Source: Argyresthia goedartella
Taxonomy: Eukaryota; Arthropoda; Insecta; Lepidoptera; Argyresthiidae
Assembly (NCBI GenBank): GCA_949825045.1
Contig: OX463809.1
Span: 5,545,501 to 5,609,500 of the forward strand
Direction of reading: 5' to 3'
DNA: 64,000 bases
The position numbers and the translations under genes are program-made. Shown piece after piece: positions 10,070-21,445 of the stretch (positions are counted from its first letter, which is position 1; each line of letters begins with the position of its first letter). A model generated the notes under the pieces. The model was not told where the DNA came from. It did no database searches and saw only the letters and a program-made list of their open reading frames with translations.

Positions 10070-11456
10070 TGAAACGGTTTACAAATGAGAGGAGTTGTGA
10101 AGCTACGTGGTCAGGTATAGAATTGTTACTGGAAATCATTGAGGTGAGGAGTGACAGCAGTAATGATATAACATTATCTGCTGGAGAGGACTGAGTTTGA
10201 GATTGGCTTTGTAAAGCACTACCATTCTGTGGTTCGGGGATTGTGAAAGAGTTAATAATGTTCTGATGAGATATCTTGTCATACCCGGACGGGGTGAATT
10301 TATTAGGTTTTGGGGATTTGAAGATAGTTTTTCTGTAGCCAGAAGAAGAAGGAGCAGAGAAAGGTGGAGAAGACTGGGTTTGGTAAGTTTGGGAGGCTGA
10401 TACCTCCGCATAGGACCTGTATGGAGAAGGGAAGCATTTAGATGATTCTTCATAAGATATGTTCTTCTCTGCCATAATAGTTTTAATGTTCTTTTGTCTT
10501 AATTGCTCCGGACAATCTTTACTTGTGGCCAAGTGATTGCCACAGCAAAAGAGACAAGATGGGTTCTTGTTGCATGAATCAGTAGTATGGTTTTCACCGC
10601 ATTTCGAGCACCTAGGCTTGGACCTGCACTTTGGTTTCGTGTGCCCATATCGGCAGCAGTTGAAGCATTGGTCTGTGGGGTATTGATACAGTTTCACAGG
10701 TAAGGATGTATAACAAGCAAAAACTCTAGTAGGGAGCACTTGCCCATCAAAGGTGGCTATGACCGATTGGATAGGTTTCCATTCCGATATATCCTGAGAA
10801 GTAACCTTCCGGTTAATTATTCGGACCTTCAGTATAGTTCCTATTCCATCGGGGACTTGAATGTTTAGTAGGACCTCTTCATCAGTCCAGTCCTGCGGGA
10901 CATCACTTATTACACCCATGCGGGTGATATTATAGGTGGGAATGCTGGCAATATATCCTTTGTCAAATAGTTTGGTACAGATCAGGAAGCAGTTAGCTTG
11001 CTCTGGTTTAGTGAACTCCACAGAGACTCTATTTCTCCCAACCCGCTTGATCCCATCAGGTTTGATACCAATAGTGTTACTGTTCATGAGAAACTTTCCG
11101 AACCTGACCGGGTGCATGGTAGATCCAGAACGTTCATCAGTATCGGATCGGGATACATGAACCAGGAAGGGAGCTTTATCGGAGGTCGAGTACCTCATTC
11201 TGCCAGTGCTTTTATGAATCTTATTTACTGGTGTTGATTTTTCGATTGCACTCGGGTCTTCAACACGGGGACGCTTAAGTTTCTTAGCCTGCCCATCACA
11301 AGCAATGTCCTCTGAGTCAGATGAAGATTTGTAATAATTATTATCGCTCACGGGCGAGAAAGGCGGAGCAGGGGGAGATGAGGCGTTGGAGGACCCATCG
11401 AATAACTCCTGGGAAGCTTCAGTTTTGTCAGGGGGTTCAGGCTCAATTTCATCCAT
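10026..11456 (-). CDS. I-like element ORF1, gag-like zinc-knuckle protein
   Basis: A 476-aa RNA-binding protein that would package the retrotransposon RNA. The N-terminal 90 residues are acidic and Ser/Pro-rich. A middle region of about 150 residues (near YSTSDKAPFLVHVSRSD) resembles the RRM-like part of insect non-LTR gag proteins. Three CCHC knuckles follow (CFNCCRYGH, CSKCGENH, CLFCCGNH, about residues 265-320), then a Ser/Gln-rich tail. The ORF is uninterrupted. Its 3' end overlaps the start of ORF2 by 44 bp in another frame, as in many I and jockey elements. The start is the first Met, about 45 bp inside the inferred 5' end. Confidence 0.85.
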   Translation of the reverse strand: MDEIEPEPPDKTEASQELFDGSSNASSPPAPPFSPVSDNNYYKSSSDSEDIACDGQAKKLKRPRVEDPSAIEKSTPVNKIHKSTGRMRYSTSDKAPFLVHVSRSDTDERSGSTMHPVRFGKFLMNSNTIGIKPDGIKRVGRNRVSVEFTKPEQANCFLICTKLFDKGYIASIPTYNITRMGVISDVPQDWTDEEVLLNIQVPDGIGTILKVRIINRKVTSQDISEWKPIQSVIATFDGQVLPTRVFACYTSLPVKLYQYPTDQCFNCCRYGHTKPKCRSKPRCSKCGENHTTDSCNKNPSCLFCCGNHLATSKDCPEQLRQKNIKTIMAEKNISYEESSKCFPSPYRSYAEVSASQTYQTQSSPPFSAPSSSGYRKTIFKSPKPNKFTPSGYDKISHQNIINSFTIPEPQNGSALQSQSQTQSSPADNVISLLLSLLTSMISSNNSIPDHVASQLLSFVNRFNGSTGHSSMEREKR

Positions 11457-11691
11457 GATTAAGGAATGTTACTGTAAAGTAGTGTCATCAATACTTACTC
11501 TGTGGTCATTGTGTGGGAAACTCGTCATCTGTCATTAAAAGTCAGTCCAATATATACTTTATTTCAAGTCACGTTTTACCGCTTACTTATTTTCCTATAA
11601 TCCTAATTATCTAAAGAACTATAACGTTACATGGTGTCAGAATGATAAATAGACGTGTTAAATAAAAATAAATAAGTAAGAAAGTTGTAAA
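11457..11691. other. Junction between I-like 5' UTR and Ty3/gypsy leader
   Basis: The left part is 5' UTR of the I-like element. At 11632 the sequence TGGTGTCAGAA, preceded by ACA, looks like a primer-binding site complementary to the 3' end of a leucine tRNA. A short 5' LTR would therefore end at 11631. Its start is not resolved and no matching 3' LTR was found after 15604. Confidence 0.5.
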
Positions 11692-12747
11692 ATGGCTACT
11701 AACGACGCAGTATCAGGAATAAAGCCACCAGCTAACCTACAAATTGACTCCGATAAATCAACGAGCTGGAAAAAGTGGTTACAGCAATTTGAGTGGTATG
11801 GAATCGCTGTTCAATTAGATAAGAAGCCAGCCGAAGTCCAGGCAGCAACATTTATGGCAGTGATAGGTTCAGAAGCGATCGAAATATACAATAGTTTCAA
11901 CCTCAGCGACGCAGACAAAAACGACCTGCAAATCATAAAAGACAAGTTCGAAGAGTACTTCGCACCGAAGACGAACATATCGTTTGAAAGATATATATTT
12001 TTCAAGATTGAACAATACGAAGATGAACAATTTAACGAATTTTTAACCCGGATAAAAACTCAAGCAAGTAAATGTGAATTTGACAAATTGTTTGACGAAA
12101 TGCTTAAAGACAAGATAGTGTTTGGAATCAGATCGAACCAAGTAAGAGAAAAATTGTTAACAGAAGACAAACTCGACTTGAACAAAGCTATAACAATCTG
12201 TAAAACCAGTGAACAAGCCACTAAACAACTCGACGAGTTTGAGGGCAAAAACAAAGCAGACAAAGTGTTGGCTGTGAGAAATAAAGGTAAAACTACAGGT
12301 CCCAAAAATAAACAAAATGAGTATTTTGACTGCAAGAGATGTGGTACAAACCATAAACGCAGAGAATGTCCGGCATTTAACAAACCATGTAATAAGTGCA
12401 ATATAAATGGACATTTTGCTAAAATGTGCCGCACTAAGAACAAATACCACAAAAATAGAGTGAATACATTAGAAGAAAACTCCAGTAGTTCGGAAGATGA
12501 GGTGTACATATCAGCTATAGGTACTGGAGAAAAGAAAGACTGGACAGAAAAAATACAAGTGGGAAACATGAAATTCATTGCCAAACTAGATACAGGAGCA
12601 CAATGCAATGTTTTACCAAAACACTTAATGATCAAAGCAAAGGCAAGTTTGAAACCAAGCCGAACCAAAAATTTAATAAGTTACACAGAAGATAAAATGG
12701 CAGTTCTAGGTGAAGCAGAGCTTCTTTGTAAAATAAAAAACGAATAA
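11692..12747 (+). CDS. Ty3/gypsy Gag plus protease
   Basis: 351 aa. The capsid region (WKKWLQQFEWYGIA through QVREKLLTED, residues about 25-165) has the Gag helix pattern. Two knuckles follow (CKRCGTNHKRREC and CNKCNINGHFAKMC, about residues 212-245). The aspartic protease active site is LDTGAQCN near residue 300, and the domain is cut short by the TAA at 12745. The following ORF is in the same frame three bases on, so this stop truncates a former Gag-Pol fusion rather than marking a natural gene end. Confidence 0.85.
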   Translation: MATNDAVSGIKPPANLQIDSDKSTSWKKWLQQFEWYGIAVQLDKKPAEVQAATFMAVIGSEAIEIYNSFNLSDADKNDLQIIKDKFEEYFAPKTNISFERYIFFKIEQYEDEQFNEFLTRIKTQASKCEFDKLFDEMLKDKIVFGIRSNQVREKLLTEDKLDLNKAITICKTSEQATKQLDEFEGKNKADKVLAVRNKGKTTGPKNKQNEYFDCKRCGTNHKRRECPAFNKPCNKCNINGHFAKMCRTKNKYHKNRVNTLEENSSSSEDEVYISAIGTGEKKDWTEKIQVGNMKFIAKLDTGAQCNVLPKHLMIKAKASLKPSRTKNLISYTEDKMAVLGEAELLCKIKNE

Positions 12748-12750
12748 AAT

Positions 12751-14172
12751 ATGATTATATTCAAGGTGGTTAAAGAAAAAGTTACACCTATCCTAGGACT
12801 CGATACCTGTGAAAAATTGGAACTTATTGCAAGAGTGAAAACACTGAAAGAATGTGAAAGCAAAGATGACATCTTCGAAGGCTTAGGCTGTTACAAAGAT
12901 TATGAATATGATATTGACCTAATTGACAATCCAAAACTCGAAATTAAACCGTCAAGAAGAATTCCACATGCTATAAGAGATGAGGTAAAACAAGAACTGG
13001 ACCGAATGGTGAAATTAGATGTCATTAAACCAGAAATGGAGCCTACCCCTGCGGTAAGTCCTATGGTTATTGTTAGACAAAAAGGCCATATAAGAATCTG
13101 TATAGATCCATCAGATGTCAAAAAAAACATACTGAGACGTCATTTTCCACTTACTACTATAGAAGAAATTTCAGCTGATATTAAAGGCTCTAAATTCTTT
13201 GCTTTATTAGATTGCACAAAAGGATTCTGGCAGATTAAACTTTCAGAAAGAACACAAAAAATTCTGACTTTTGCTACCCCATGGGGAAGATATTCTTTCA
13301 AGAGACTACCGTTTGGAGTATCATCAGCACCTGAAATATTCCAAGAAATTTTAACTAATTTACTCAGTAAATTTAAAAATGTGAGGGTATCAATTGATGA
13401 CATTTTTATTCATGCAAAATGTAGAGAAGAAATACAAAAAACTGTTGGTGAAGTCATAGAAACATTCAAGAAATCAGGCTTCAAACTTAATAAAAACAAA
13501 TGCATTTTTGAATCAGAGAGAATAAAATTCTTGGGACATATTGTTTCAGCTAATGGACTAGAAGCAGACCCAGAAAAGGTTGAGGCTATACAGGCAATGA
13601 AGGCACCAACAAACAAAACAGAACTACAGAGACTACTAGGAATGATCACATACCTAAACAAATTTATTCCAAATATGTCCGACCTAACAAATCCACTACG
13701 AGAATTATTACACAAAAATACAAGTTTTATATGGGAAAATCATCATGAAAAAGCATTGAATAAAATTAAAGAAGTTCTTCAAAGTCCTCCTGTATTGAGA
13801 CTATATGATGTAAACAAACCTGTAACATTAAGTGTAGATGCAAGTTCTAAAAATCTTGGTGCTGCACTTCTTCAAGAGGGACAACCAGTAGCCTATGGAG
13901 CAAGAGCATTAACTAAATCTGAAGAAAATTATCCACAAATTGAAAAAGAAGCGCTCGCTATACACTTTGGATGTAAGAAATTTCATGAATATGTTTATGG
14001 TAAAGAACTAACAGTAGAATCAGACCATAAGCCACTTGAGACAATCTTCAAGAAAAACATACAATCTGCTCCAGCAAGATTGCAACGCATACTATTCAAT
14101 CTTGCACCATCCATACGCACCAAAAGTTATTTTCAAAAAAGGCACCGAAATACCCTTAGCAGACTTTCTTAG
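12751..14172 (+). pseudogene. Ty3/gypsy reverse transcriptase-RNase H
   Basis: 473 codons. RT motifs include LLDCTKGFWQIKL, FKRLPFGVSSAPE and the catalytic SIDD within VSIDDIFIHA (usually YVDD or YIDD in the family). The GTP-like LGHIV connection region follows, then RNase H with LSVDASSKNLGAALL, EKEALAI and ESDHKPLE. At about 14110 the frame shifts, and the rest of the RNase H and its linker continue in frame 2, where two TAA codons interrupt it. The first Met at 12751 is simply the first one after the premature stop. Confidence 0.85.
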
Positions 14173-14392
14173 CCGAGACTGTGATGCATCTAACCTGAAA
14201 TACGAATAAGAGGAAAACTTGAAAGTTATAGTAATACTACCTATGTCACTTGATGCAAAAGAGGAACTAATTACAGCAACAAAATAAGTTCCACATTTAC
14301 AGTTACTACTTCAGACAATCATTCAGGGATTTCCAGAAAAGGCTAGTGAACTTCCCACAGAACTACAACACTACTTTAACTTTAAAGAAGAA

Positions 14393-15604
14393 TTGAGCTA
14401 TCTCAAAGGAATAATTTTCAAAGGAAATAAAATTGTAGTACCAAAATCACAGATCCCTAAAATGCTGAAAAATATTCATCAAGGACACGTAGGTATAAAT
14501 AGCTGCTTAAGAAGAGCAAGACAAATTCTCTACTGGAAGGGACAATATGATGACATTATTAAACTAGTCAAAAACTGCTCTATCTGTGAACAAACACAAA
14601 AAGACAACATTAAGGATATACTGCTAGTTAAGAAGATTCCTACACTTCCATGGCAAATAGTTGCATCTGATCTATTTAAATTAAAGGGAAAAACTTACAT
14701 AGTAATCTGTGACAGCTACTCTGGATATTTAGATTTTCAACCGCTAAAAAGTATGCATTCATCTGAAGTTATAGAACAACTGAAAAGATGGTTTGCTGTA
14801 CATGGAATACCAGAAGAGCTACAAACTGACAATGGAACGCAATACATGTCTAGAAAATTCAAGATCTTTCAAAAAGAATGGAAATTTAACCATGTCACAT
14901 CCAGTCCACACCACCATCAAGGCAATGGACTCGCTGAAAAAGCAGTTCAAGTAGCCAAGAACATACTAAAAAAATGTAGTATTGACAAGTCTGATGTTCA
15001 ACTTGCTTTATTAAATTGGAGAAATACACCAAGAAACGATATTTTAGGCTCACCCAATCAACGCCTTTACAGCAGAATGACCAGATCTCCACTACCTACA
15101 AAAGACACAAATCTGAAACCAAAAATAATGCAAGGAGTGACAGCTGAATTAAAACGATTAAGAGAAGAACAAACCAGCTATGGTAATAAACACACTAAAA
15201 GACCAGACAATTTTGAAATTAATCAAAAAGTCAGACACAAAGTTGCTCATCGTCACTGGGAAGGAGCAAGAGTGGTAGAAAAGCCTAAAGGTCTACCAAG
15301 ATCTGTAATCATTCAAACTGATCAAGGCCAAATCCTACGAAGAAACTTCAGTCATCTGCACAAGACACAAGCAGACATTACAACTAATAAAGTCATAGTT
15401 CCTGAAACTAAATACCCAGATGAACCAGCTGTACAACAGGTTCCAGCACAAGGACAATCACCAACTGTCCCTGAGTCACTCCCAGCATCACCAAGCCAGT
15501 CACCAAATACTTCTAATCAGTTGCAGGACTCAAGCCTGGCTCAACCAGCAACATCACTAAGATCATCAAGATTTGGTAGAATAATTGGGTTGGGTCTTAT
15601 ATAA
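14393..15604 (+). pseudogene. Ty3/gypsy integrase
   Basis: 403 codons, in the same frame as the sequence just upstream of the TAA codons. An HHCC zinc-binding domain (H and H about GHVGINSCL, CSICEQ) precedes the catalytic core, with acidic residues in VASDLFK, TDNGTQY and NGLAEKAV. A C-terminal RHWEGARVV region and a Pro/Ser/Gln-rich tail follow. The integrase domain is complete, but it lies downstream of several stops and could not be made from a Gag-Pol precursor. Confidence 0.85.
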
Positions 15605-16379
15605 GACACATTGAAATTTGAAGATTGGAGTACTTAGGTGGTTAGGGGGGGTCCTTAGCTATCTTCTGATAACATTTTCTGATTTAGGAAACATCATTTT
15701 AGCACTTTAATTATAAAATATGTTTACGCGATTTTTACAACTTGGCCAATCTCGGAACGACAAATGCCAACGTTGGATATTGGTAGGTACATGATTTTAG
15801 TAGAAATTACAAGATTTTGTTGTAATGGTAGAAATACAATACGGGGACTCATTACGATCAACAAAACAACACCTAATTTGCCAGGATTTCGAAACAGAAA
15901 AGGTAAGAAATCCTTATAATCGTTTTCAGCACACATCAACCCACTTCTGGGCATAGGCCTCTTGGTTAGTGAGTCAAGTCGATCAAAGACAAGTCTCTTC
16001 TATCGCGCCATTCTCCAAAGTTCTTTGCCAACTGCATGCAGAGAGATGTTGACTTGATAATATCGTCGGATAATGCCCACTGCATGGCCCTATCTTTCCC
16101 CTTGTATTTTCTATCGCCACGGTCCACTATCCGTCATCCCCTCTAACCAAGTGTTTCATCGACCTCTACCTTAGCATTTTGGTATAATTTAATTGAAATC
16201 TTGTCTTTTCAGCACCAGCAAAGCCGCCATACATACTTGAATCAAATATGGAAATAAAAACCCACAAATGTGATAGAAGATGAACATGAATTGTGGTGTA
16301 AACATTAATCCCTCAGATAGAAACATTAATAATGGAAATAGAAAATCTTTCAAGGAATTGGCGATATTAATGAAATTGT
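15605..16379. other. Retroelement debris
   Basis: A purine-rich stretch with seven G (about 15645) could be an old polypurine tract, but no LTR follows. At about 15935-16070 the text around CCCACTTCTGGGCATAGGCC matches the general pattern of a dispersed insect SINE/LINE 3' sequence. No gene is seen. Confidence 0.45.
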
Positions 16380-16667
16380 TTTTTTTATTTTATTATTTAT
16401 TTATTTAAAATTTGGAAAACCAACAGCTATAAAACAAATTTCTTCAAAAACTAAAATAGAAATAGAAAGCCAATTACAGGTATTCACTTATAGAAATAGA
16501 GCAAAAATTAAACATGGGAACACTCATCATATTTGTCACACTTGCCAATTAAAACAAACAGTGAGATATTGAAACAAAAACCATATTAAAAAAAGATAAA
16601 AACTATGCACTAAAAAAGTTAAGGGTTAGGCACCGCCTTGCCTTGACAATATTGGTATGAAATATAT

Positions 16668-18557
16668 CTATGTCCAACAACTTGCTAAAACAGTTAAAGT
16701 CCTGCTTGCTCGTATCAAAAATGAATTTTGTCTATAGTTAGTTGAGGCTCTAGGCACATTTAATGGAGGGTTGAATCTGAGTGACCTCAGTGGAACAACA
16801 AATTTAAGTTTGCTCAGGAGGACCGGACAATCGATGTCATTATTAATTATTTTCAACATATATTTTATTCTATTTTGAAGAGGTAAAAAGTGAAATTGTT
16901 TACAGAGATTTAGATAGTTATTGGATTTATAGGGAATTTTAACTCTAAAACATAGGTACCTCAGGAACCGCTTTTGGATATTTTCAATACGATTTATATA
17001 AGTGGCATAGTTCGGGTTCCATATCTGAGACGCATACTCAAGGTTACTTCTTACAAATGTACAATATAATAGTTTTATAGTTTTGATATTAGTAAAACTC
17101 TTAGATATTCGCATAACAAAACCCAGTGATTTCGAAGCTTTATTGACAATTTTATCAACATGACGATCAAAGAGCAACCTTGAGTCATGGTGTACACCGA
17201 GATCACGCATTATATTACATCTAGAAAGATCCTGGCCTTGTAAAGTATACTTTGTGTGAAGAACATTGAATTTACGGGTAAAAGTACAGACGAAACATTT
17301 AGAAGGATTCAGCTCTAACTTATTGATACGGCAATAATCTTCTAAGCGAGTGAGATCTGCCTGAAGGGCAATCACATCAACATGAGATGATATAATAGAA
17401 TAAATTTTCATATCATCTGCGAAACTCAATAGATTTGATGAATTAAAACACGATTCGATATCTCCCACATAAATGATAAACAATAAAGGACCAAGCAGGG
17501 ATCCCTGAGGGACTCCGCTTGGAACAGGGACCCAACTAGAAACGTAATTGTTGAGGACGACAGCCTGGGATCTATTATCGATATAAGATGAAAACCACCT
17601 CAGCAGATCACCATGTATTCCCGTTCCAATAAGCTTATTTATCAATGTATTATGATCTATTCTATCAAACGCCTTACTATAATCTGTATATATAACATCG
17701 ACTTGCTGACCATTATCCATTGCTTCAGTGATGTAATCATTCAGGAGTATGAGGTTTGACACTGTGGATTTACCTCTCAAGAATCCATGTTAAAATGGGC
17801 TAAATGTATTTTTTAAGACACCGTACACTTGGTTATAAACTATTGTTTCGAAAACTTTGGCAATAATGCATAGTTTGGATATAGGTCTATAATTGCTTAT
17901 TTCCGTTTTAGAATCCTTCTTATGGACTGGGGTTATAAAAGCAGATTTCCATAGGCTAGGAACAATATTACATGAAAGTGATTTACTAAATAAGGCAGCC
18001 ATTGGATAGGCGATAGTTGAAGAACTCTTTAGAAGGAATTTCGACGAGATATTATCAGGACCGGGTGCTTTTGATGTATCTAGTTTATTCAGCAAAATCT
18101 TAACTTCCATAGGGTTAACCTCAATATTGCCTAAATCATTGGTTATATTATTAGGAGTTGAATGACCAATGGCAGTAGTATTAAGTGAGGGAGATGAATT
18201 AAAACCTTTCGTAGGGTTAAGGAAAGTAGACTGAAAAAATGTGGAGAATACATTACAAATTGTCTCCCCACTAGAAAAAGTAGTATTATTATATGTCATC
18301 GAGCTTGGGATAGATAGAGATTGAGATCTATTTTTTACGAAACTCCAGAAATGCTTAGGATTTTTTATTATTGCATCCTCAGTCGACTGAATATAATTTT
18401 GATAACAACTCGATTCCAAGCGATTAACTCTGTCACGCAAAAGCATATAGGTTAGTTCGTCTGATCTATTACCATATTTTTTTAATTTTACTAAAAACTT
18501 ATACTTTTCCTTAACAGGATAGAAACTTGGCATTCCAATCGACACTACTAATTGCAT
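16668..18557 (-). pseudogene. Reverse transcriptase of the PHD-ORF1 element
   Basis: RT motifs run in order: LDTSKAPGPDNIS, WKSAFITPVHKK, NYRPISKLCIIAKVFE, then after one stop DYSKAFDRIDH, SGVPQGSLLGPLLF and catalytic SFADD. The stop is an in-frame TAA at 17790-17792 within SPF-stop-HGFL, where the family normally has Gln, so a CAA to TAA change is the simplest cause. After it the frame is open to 16668. The N-terminal part (17790-18557) begins at the EN-RT junction, where the reading frame also changes. Confidence 0.87.
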
Positions 18558-19383
18558 TATTTATTGATTCAAAATCGCCCTTGTCAAATACATAGCGGGT
18601 ACGCGGCGCGTAGTCTAATGATGGGGTTTCGAATGCTTTAGCATTTAACAATAGAACAGGATGATGCAAATCAATTTTTTTCGTTAGAGGGTCAACACAC
18701 TTAGATACCGTTATCAATTGATTAGAATAAACTAGATCAAGAATTCTATCAGACGCGTTGGTTATTCCGTTATACTGATCGAAACCCAAGGCACTCATTT
18801 CATCAGTTAGCAAAAATTCGTCCGTACTACTAATATTTGACGGGTAAAATCTCGAATGATCGGTAGGTGTGGTAGCCCAAACAATGTCGCTCAGATTAAA
18901 GTCCCCAACAATAAGGAACGCATCGGACGGGTTATTTGAAACAGCGTTGTTCAGATTAGTAAGAAAATTAGATAATTGAGAACTAAATGACAAGCCATTG
19001 TTCTGTGCACACAAATATATCACGCACAGGTACAAGTCAATCCACTTACGTGTAAGAGCTTGTTTTATACGTAGACATAACCAGAGGTCTTCTGCCGTGG
19101 AGTTGAAATGGGGCAATAATTTAACTTGCAAGTCCTTACGCGTAGCTATCAGGACACCACCGCCCATTACTTGATCAGTTGAGCAGTAGTCGCGGTCTCT
19201 ACGCCAAACTAGGTACCGATCATCCAAGAACTCCGAGTTAGATATACTATCCAATAACCATGTCTCAGTTAAGATTATTACATCATATGCACTCAAACAC
19301 GCATTACGATAAACCTCCTCAGTTTTCGTTCGTAGTCCACGTACGTTCTGATAATAAATACTTAAGCCATTAAACGAAATCAT
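18511..19383 (-). pseudogene. Endonuclease of the PHD-ORF1 element
   Basis: 290 codons from MISFNGLSIYYQNVRGLRT, with LTETWLLDS, GDFNLSDIVW and DLHHPVLL motifs, make a complete endonuclease domain. The frame ends at SVDWNAKFLSC-stop. The next segment starts at once with VKEKYKFLVKLKKYG. The linker of some 60 residues normally found between these points in related elements is missing, which suggests a deletion with frameshift near 18540. Confidence 0.85.
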
Positions 19384-19741
19384 TGCAAACTAAAACAAAC
19401 ATAGCAACACAATAAGCAGCGGTATGAAAAGCCAGAATAATAAACAATTTTGGTAAAAACACAATAGAATATAGATATAGGGAGCCCGGGTAGGTTTATA
19501 GATCCACAGTGAAATCGCCAAGCGTGCGAAGGAAATAGATAGTTTGCGAAATTAATGTGAGCAACTGAGATGGACGCCTTATTCCGCGAGGATAACATGA
19601 TACGATAGTAACAAGCTGTTGGCAAGGCAGGGGTGCACAACAATTTACAAAGTGACGAAACTACAGTAATTAAATTTACATATAAGAATGACTTATAGTT
19701 AATAACGTTGTTTATAATGGGGCAGTGAGGTGACCAACATA
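19384..19741. other. ORF1-ORF2 spacer of the PHD-ORF1 element
   Basis: About 360 bp between the ORF1 stop and the ORF2 start with no convincing coding sequence. An 87-codon minus ORF here shows no family motif. Confidence 0.6.
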
Positions 19742-20662
19742 TTAAGCAATTTTGTTTAAATCATTTTCACGTCTGATTACGATCACTTTTGAAGAGTCGT
19801 CGCGGCGCACGTGTATTTTACTGTGCTTTATCCACACAAATTTGAAACTCTTCTCCCGAGCAGTGGTCTTCGTTAAAGTAAGTAGTTTTTTCTGGTCCAT
19901 ACTCAAGTGGTCATTAATGTACACTCTGCCAGTAGCTCCTTGGAACCCGATATCCGCGGCCACCAACTTTTCAGCACGTGCTGCCGCGATGAAATCTTCC
20001 TTAATATATCTGTTTAAAAAACCGACTATTATAAGTTTCTCTTTAGTATTGTGCATAGGAACCCTAGATATATAATTAATCTGGGACTTAGGCACAGCGT
20101 AACCAATTATGCTGCTGACCTTCTCAACGATTGAAAAGAGTTTTTCATCCTTCTTGATAGTTACTCCCTTTAATTCAATATTGTTCAGCCGCGATCTTTG
20201 TTCCTGGGCAGATAATTCGAGCTTTGTGTTGGTTAATTCCTTTTGCAAATTTTGGACACTATCCTGAAATTTCTCCAGGTTGATCACCCTGGTCTCAACA
20301 CTAGTAAGCCTTCCACCGAGCTCCATGACTTTTTCACTCATGTAGATACATGAGTCTTTGAGGTCGGACAGCTCTTTTTTGATGGTCTGCATATCTTCCT
20401 TGAGTCCTGTCATGCCAGACATATGGCGTTTAAGGTCCCGGAGCTCCTTCAATATGGTGTCCAGAGAGGCAGGCTCGCCGGGGGTGGGTGCAGCAGGTGA
20501 CGGAGCACGGCACGTTGGACACTTCCACTGTGCCCTTTTGTCGGGTCCGTATCTCCTCCAGGTGGTTTCGGCAATGTTCGCACAGCTGAAGTCCAGCTGG
20601 TTTTTGCAGATCGAACATTGTACCCCATCATTAAAATTATTTTTACAGACAGCACACTGCAT
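19742..20662 (-). CDS. ORF1 protein: PHD-like finger, coiled coil, FP-like C-terminus
   Basis: I place the start at MQCAVCKNNF (20662), because the upstream Met at 20794 adds only a hydrophobic leader with no family counterpart. Residues 1-50 form a Cys4-His-Cys3 type finger (CAVC, CSIC, C, CPTCR). Residues about 70-165 are a heptad-rich coiled coil, suited to multimerisation. The last 140 residues (ISRVPM, VYINDHLSMDQKKLL, FKFVWIKHSKIHVRR) match what I know of the C-terminal domain of baculovirus FP proteins, which is widespread in lepidopteran transposon ORF1s. The protein is uninterrupted and probably binds element RNA as a multimer. The FP relationship is from recall of the family pattern, not a search. 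Confidence 0.8.
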   Translation of the reverse strand: MQCAVCKNNFNDGVQCSICKNQLDFSCANIAETTWRRYGPDKRAQWKCPTCRAPSPAAPTPGEPASLDTILKELRDLKRHMSGMTGLKEDMQTIKKELSDLKDSCIYMSEKVMELGGRLTSVETRVINLEKFQDSVQNLQKELTNTKLELSAQEQRSRLNNIELKGVTIKKDEKLFSIVEKVSSIIGYAVPKSQINYISRVPMHNTKEKLIIVGFLNRYIKEDFIAAARAEKLVAADIGFQGATGRVYINDHLSMDQKKLLTLTKTTAREKSFKFVWIKHSKIHVRRDDSSKVIVIRRENDLNKIA

Positions 20663-20886
20663 TGTTGCTAGTAGGGAGCCGATAGGATGAAAAACAGCAA
20701 AAAATAATACGTGTTGTAACGCGAGCCAAAGGTTGACGGTAAATTTCAATGTTGGTGCGGGAAGGACACGCGCATGCGGAGTGAGTGTTCGCACGAGACT
20801 ATAATAAACAAATTAAAAATGTTGATATCAAAATGTGGTGTTATTACTACTTCACTTTATTTCCTTTCATTCCAGGGGTCCTTAAT

Positions 20887-21268
20887 GAATAAAGCCAGCT
20901 TTTCACTATGGGATATAATCTAATATAAATTACATCACAAGATGTAAAATAAATATTGCTGAACGGGCACTAGAAAGACTGGCAAGCAATATTTATTTCA
21001 CAACTTGAGAAGTTAAGCTTGGTTTACCCGAGGCCAGTGCTGGCTGGCTTGGTGTTGGCCTTGTAAAAGCATTGTATTGGCCTTATAAAATCAAGCCATT
21101 CCCGAGCTGTCTGCGAGTGCTGGGGTGAATAGAGCACCCGTCTAGCTAGATTTACATGAGGCAGTACTGGCTACCAGTCTCACTGGAATCGGCGCCACTG
21201 TCTTCGTGTATCTGCCTGCATCTTAATACATAATTCATTACATCCCATAGTGAAAAGCCGGCTTATTT
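20887..21268. mobile_element. MITE with about 30-bp terminal inverted repeats
   Basis: AAGCCAGCTTTTCACTATGG at 20891-20910 recurs inverted at about 21242-21266 with one mismatch (AAGCCGGCTTTTCACTATGG), and similarity extends several bases on each side. The 380-bp unit has no coding sequence. The target duplication is unclear. Confidence 0.7.
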
Positions 21269-21445
21269 CCTTCACAAACTGGCCTAACTCCTGCACCAAC
21301 TCCAGCTTGAGCGACCGCCCTGGACGGTTGAGTAGATCTCAGGCAGATATAACTTCTCCCAAGATTGCTGTGGCTTGCGGCTAGTATGGTTTTTATAGTG
21401 GATGGGCACACCGGTAGCGTACAAATTTCATCCCATAGTATAAGT

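Larger units (their letters stand above)
4550..11500 (-). mobile_element. I-like non-LTR retrotransposon, interrupted by a mariner
   Basis: Read on the minus strand the order is ORF1 with CCHC knuckles, endonuclease, RT, RNase H, and a C-terminal Cys/His motif. That is the order of the I clade. The 1731-bp mariner at 7240-8970 sits between endonuclease and RT. Removing it with one TA copy leaves about 5.2 kb, a normal full length, and re-creates an open frame across the junction (WHYINRYRR). ORF1 is intact, while ORF2 has a TGA, a frameshift near 6840 and breaks near 5555, 5020 and 4805. The exact 3' end is not resolved but lies close to 4550. Confidence 0.85.
11632..15604 (+). mobile_element. 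Ty3/gypsy LTR retrotransposon remnant, no env
   Basis: Gag with two CCHC knuckles, aspartic protease, RT, RNase H and integrase occur in that order on the plus strand, the Ty3/gypsy order. There is no envelope-like ORF between integrase and the end. Breaks are a stop at 12745-12747 between protease and RT, a frameshift near 14110 at the end of RNase H, and in-frame TAA codons at 14207 and 14285 before the integrase. The copy is dead. Lineage is possibly Mag-like, but that is a guess. Confidence 0.85.
16380..20800 (-). mobile_element. Jockey/CR1-like non-LTR retrotransposon with PHD-type ORF1
   Basis: Minus-strand order is ORF1 (19742-20662), spacer, endonuclease, RT, and 3' UTR ending in an A-rich tail (T-rich on plus at 16379-16412). 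The element is nearly full length. ORF2 is damaged by loss of the EN-RT linker near 18540 and a TAA in RT at 17790. ORF1 is intact. Confidence 0.85.

Noticed and set aside
15605..15720. 3' LTR of the Ty3/gypsy element
   Set aside because: A purine-rich run is present, but no sequence after it matches 11457-11631, so an LTR cannot be claimed.
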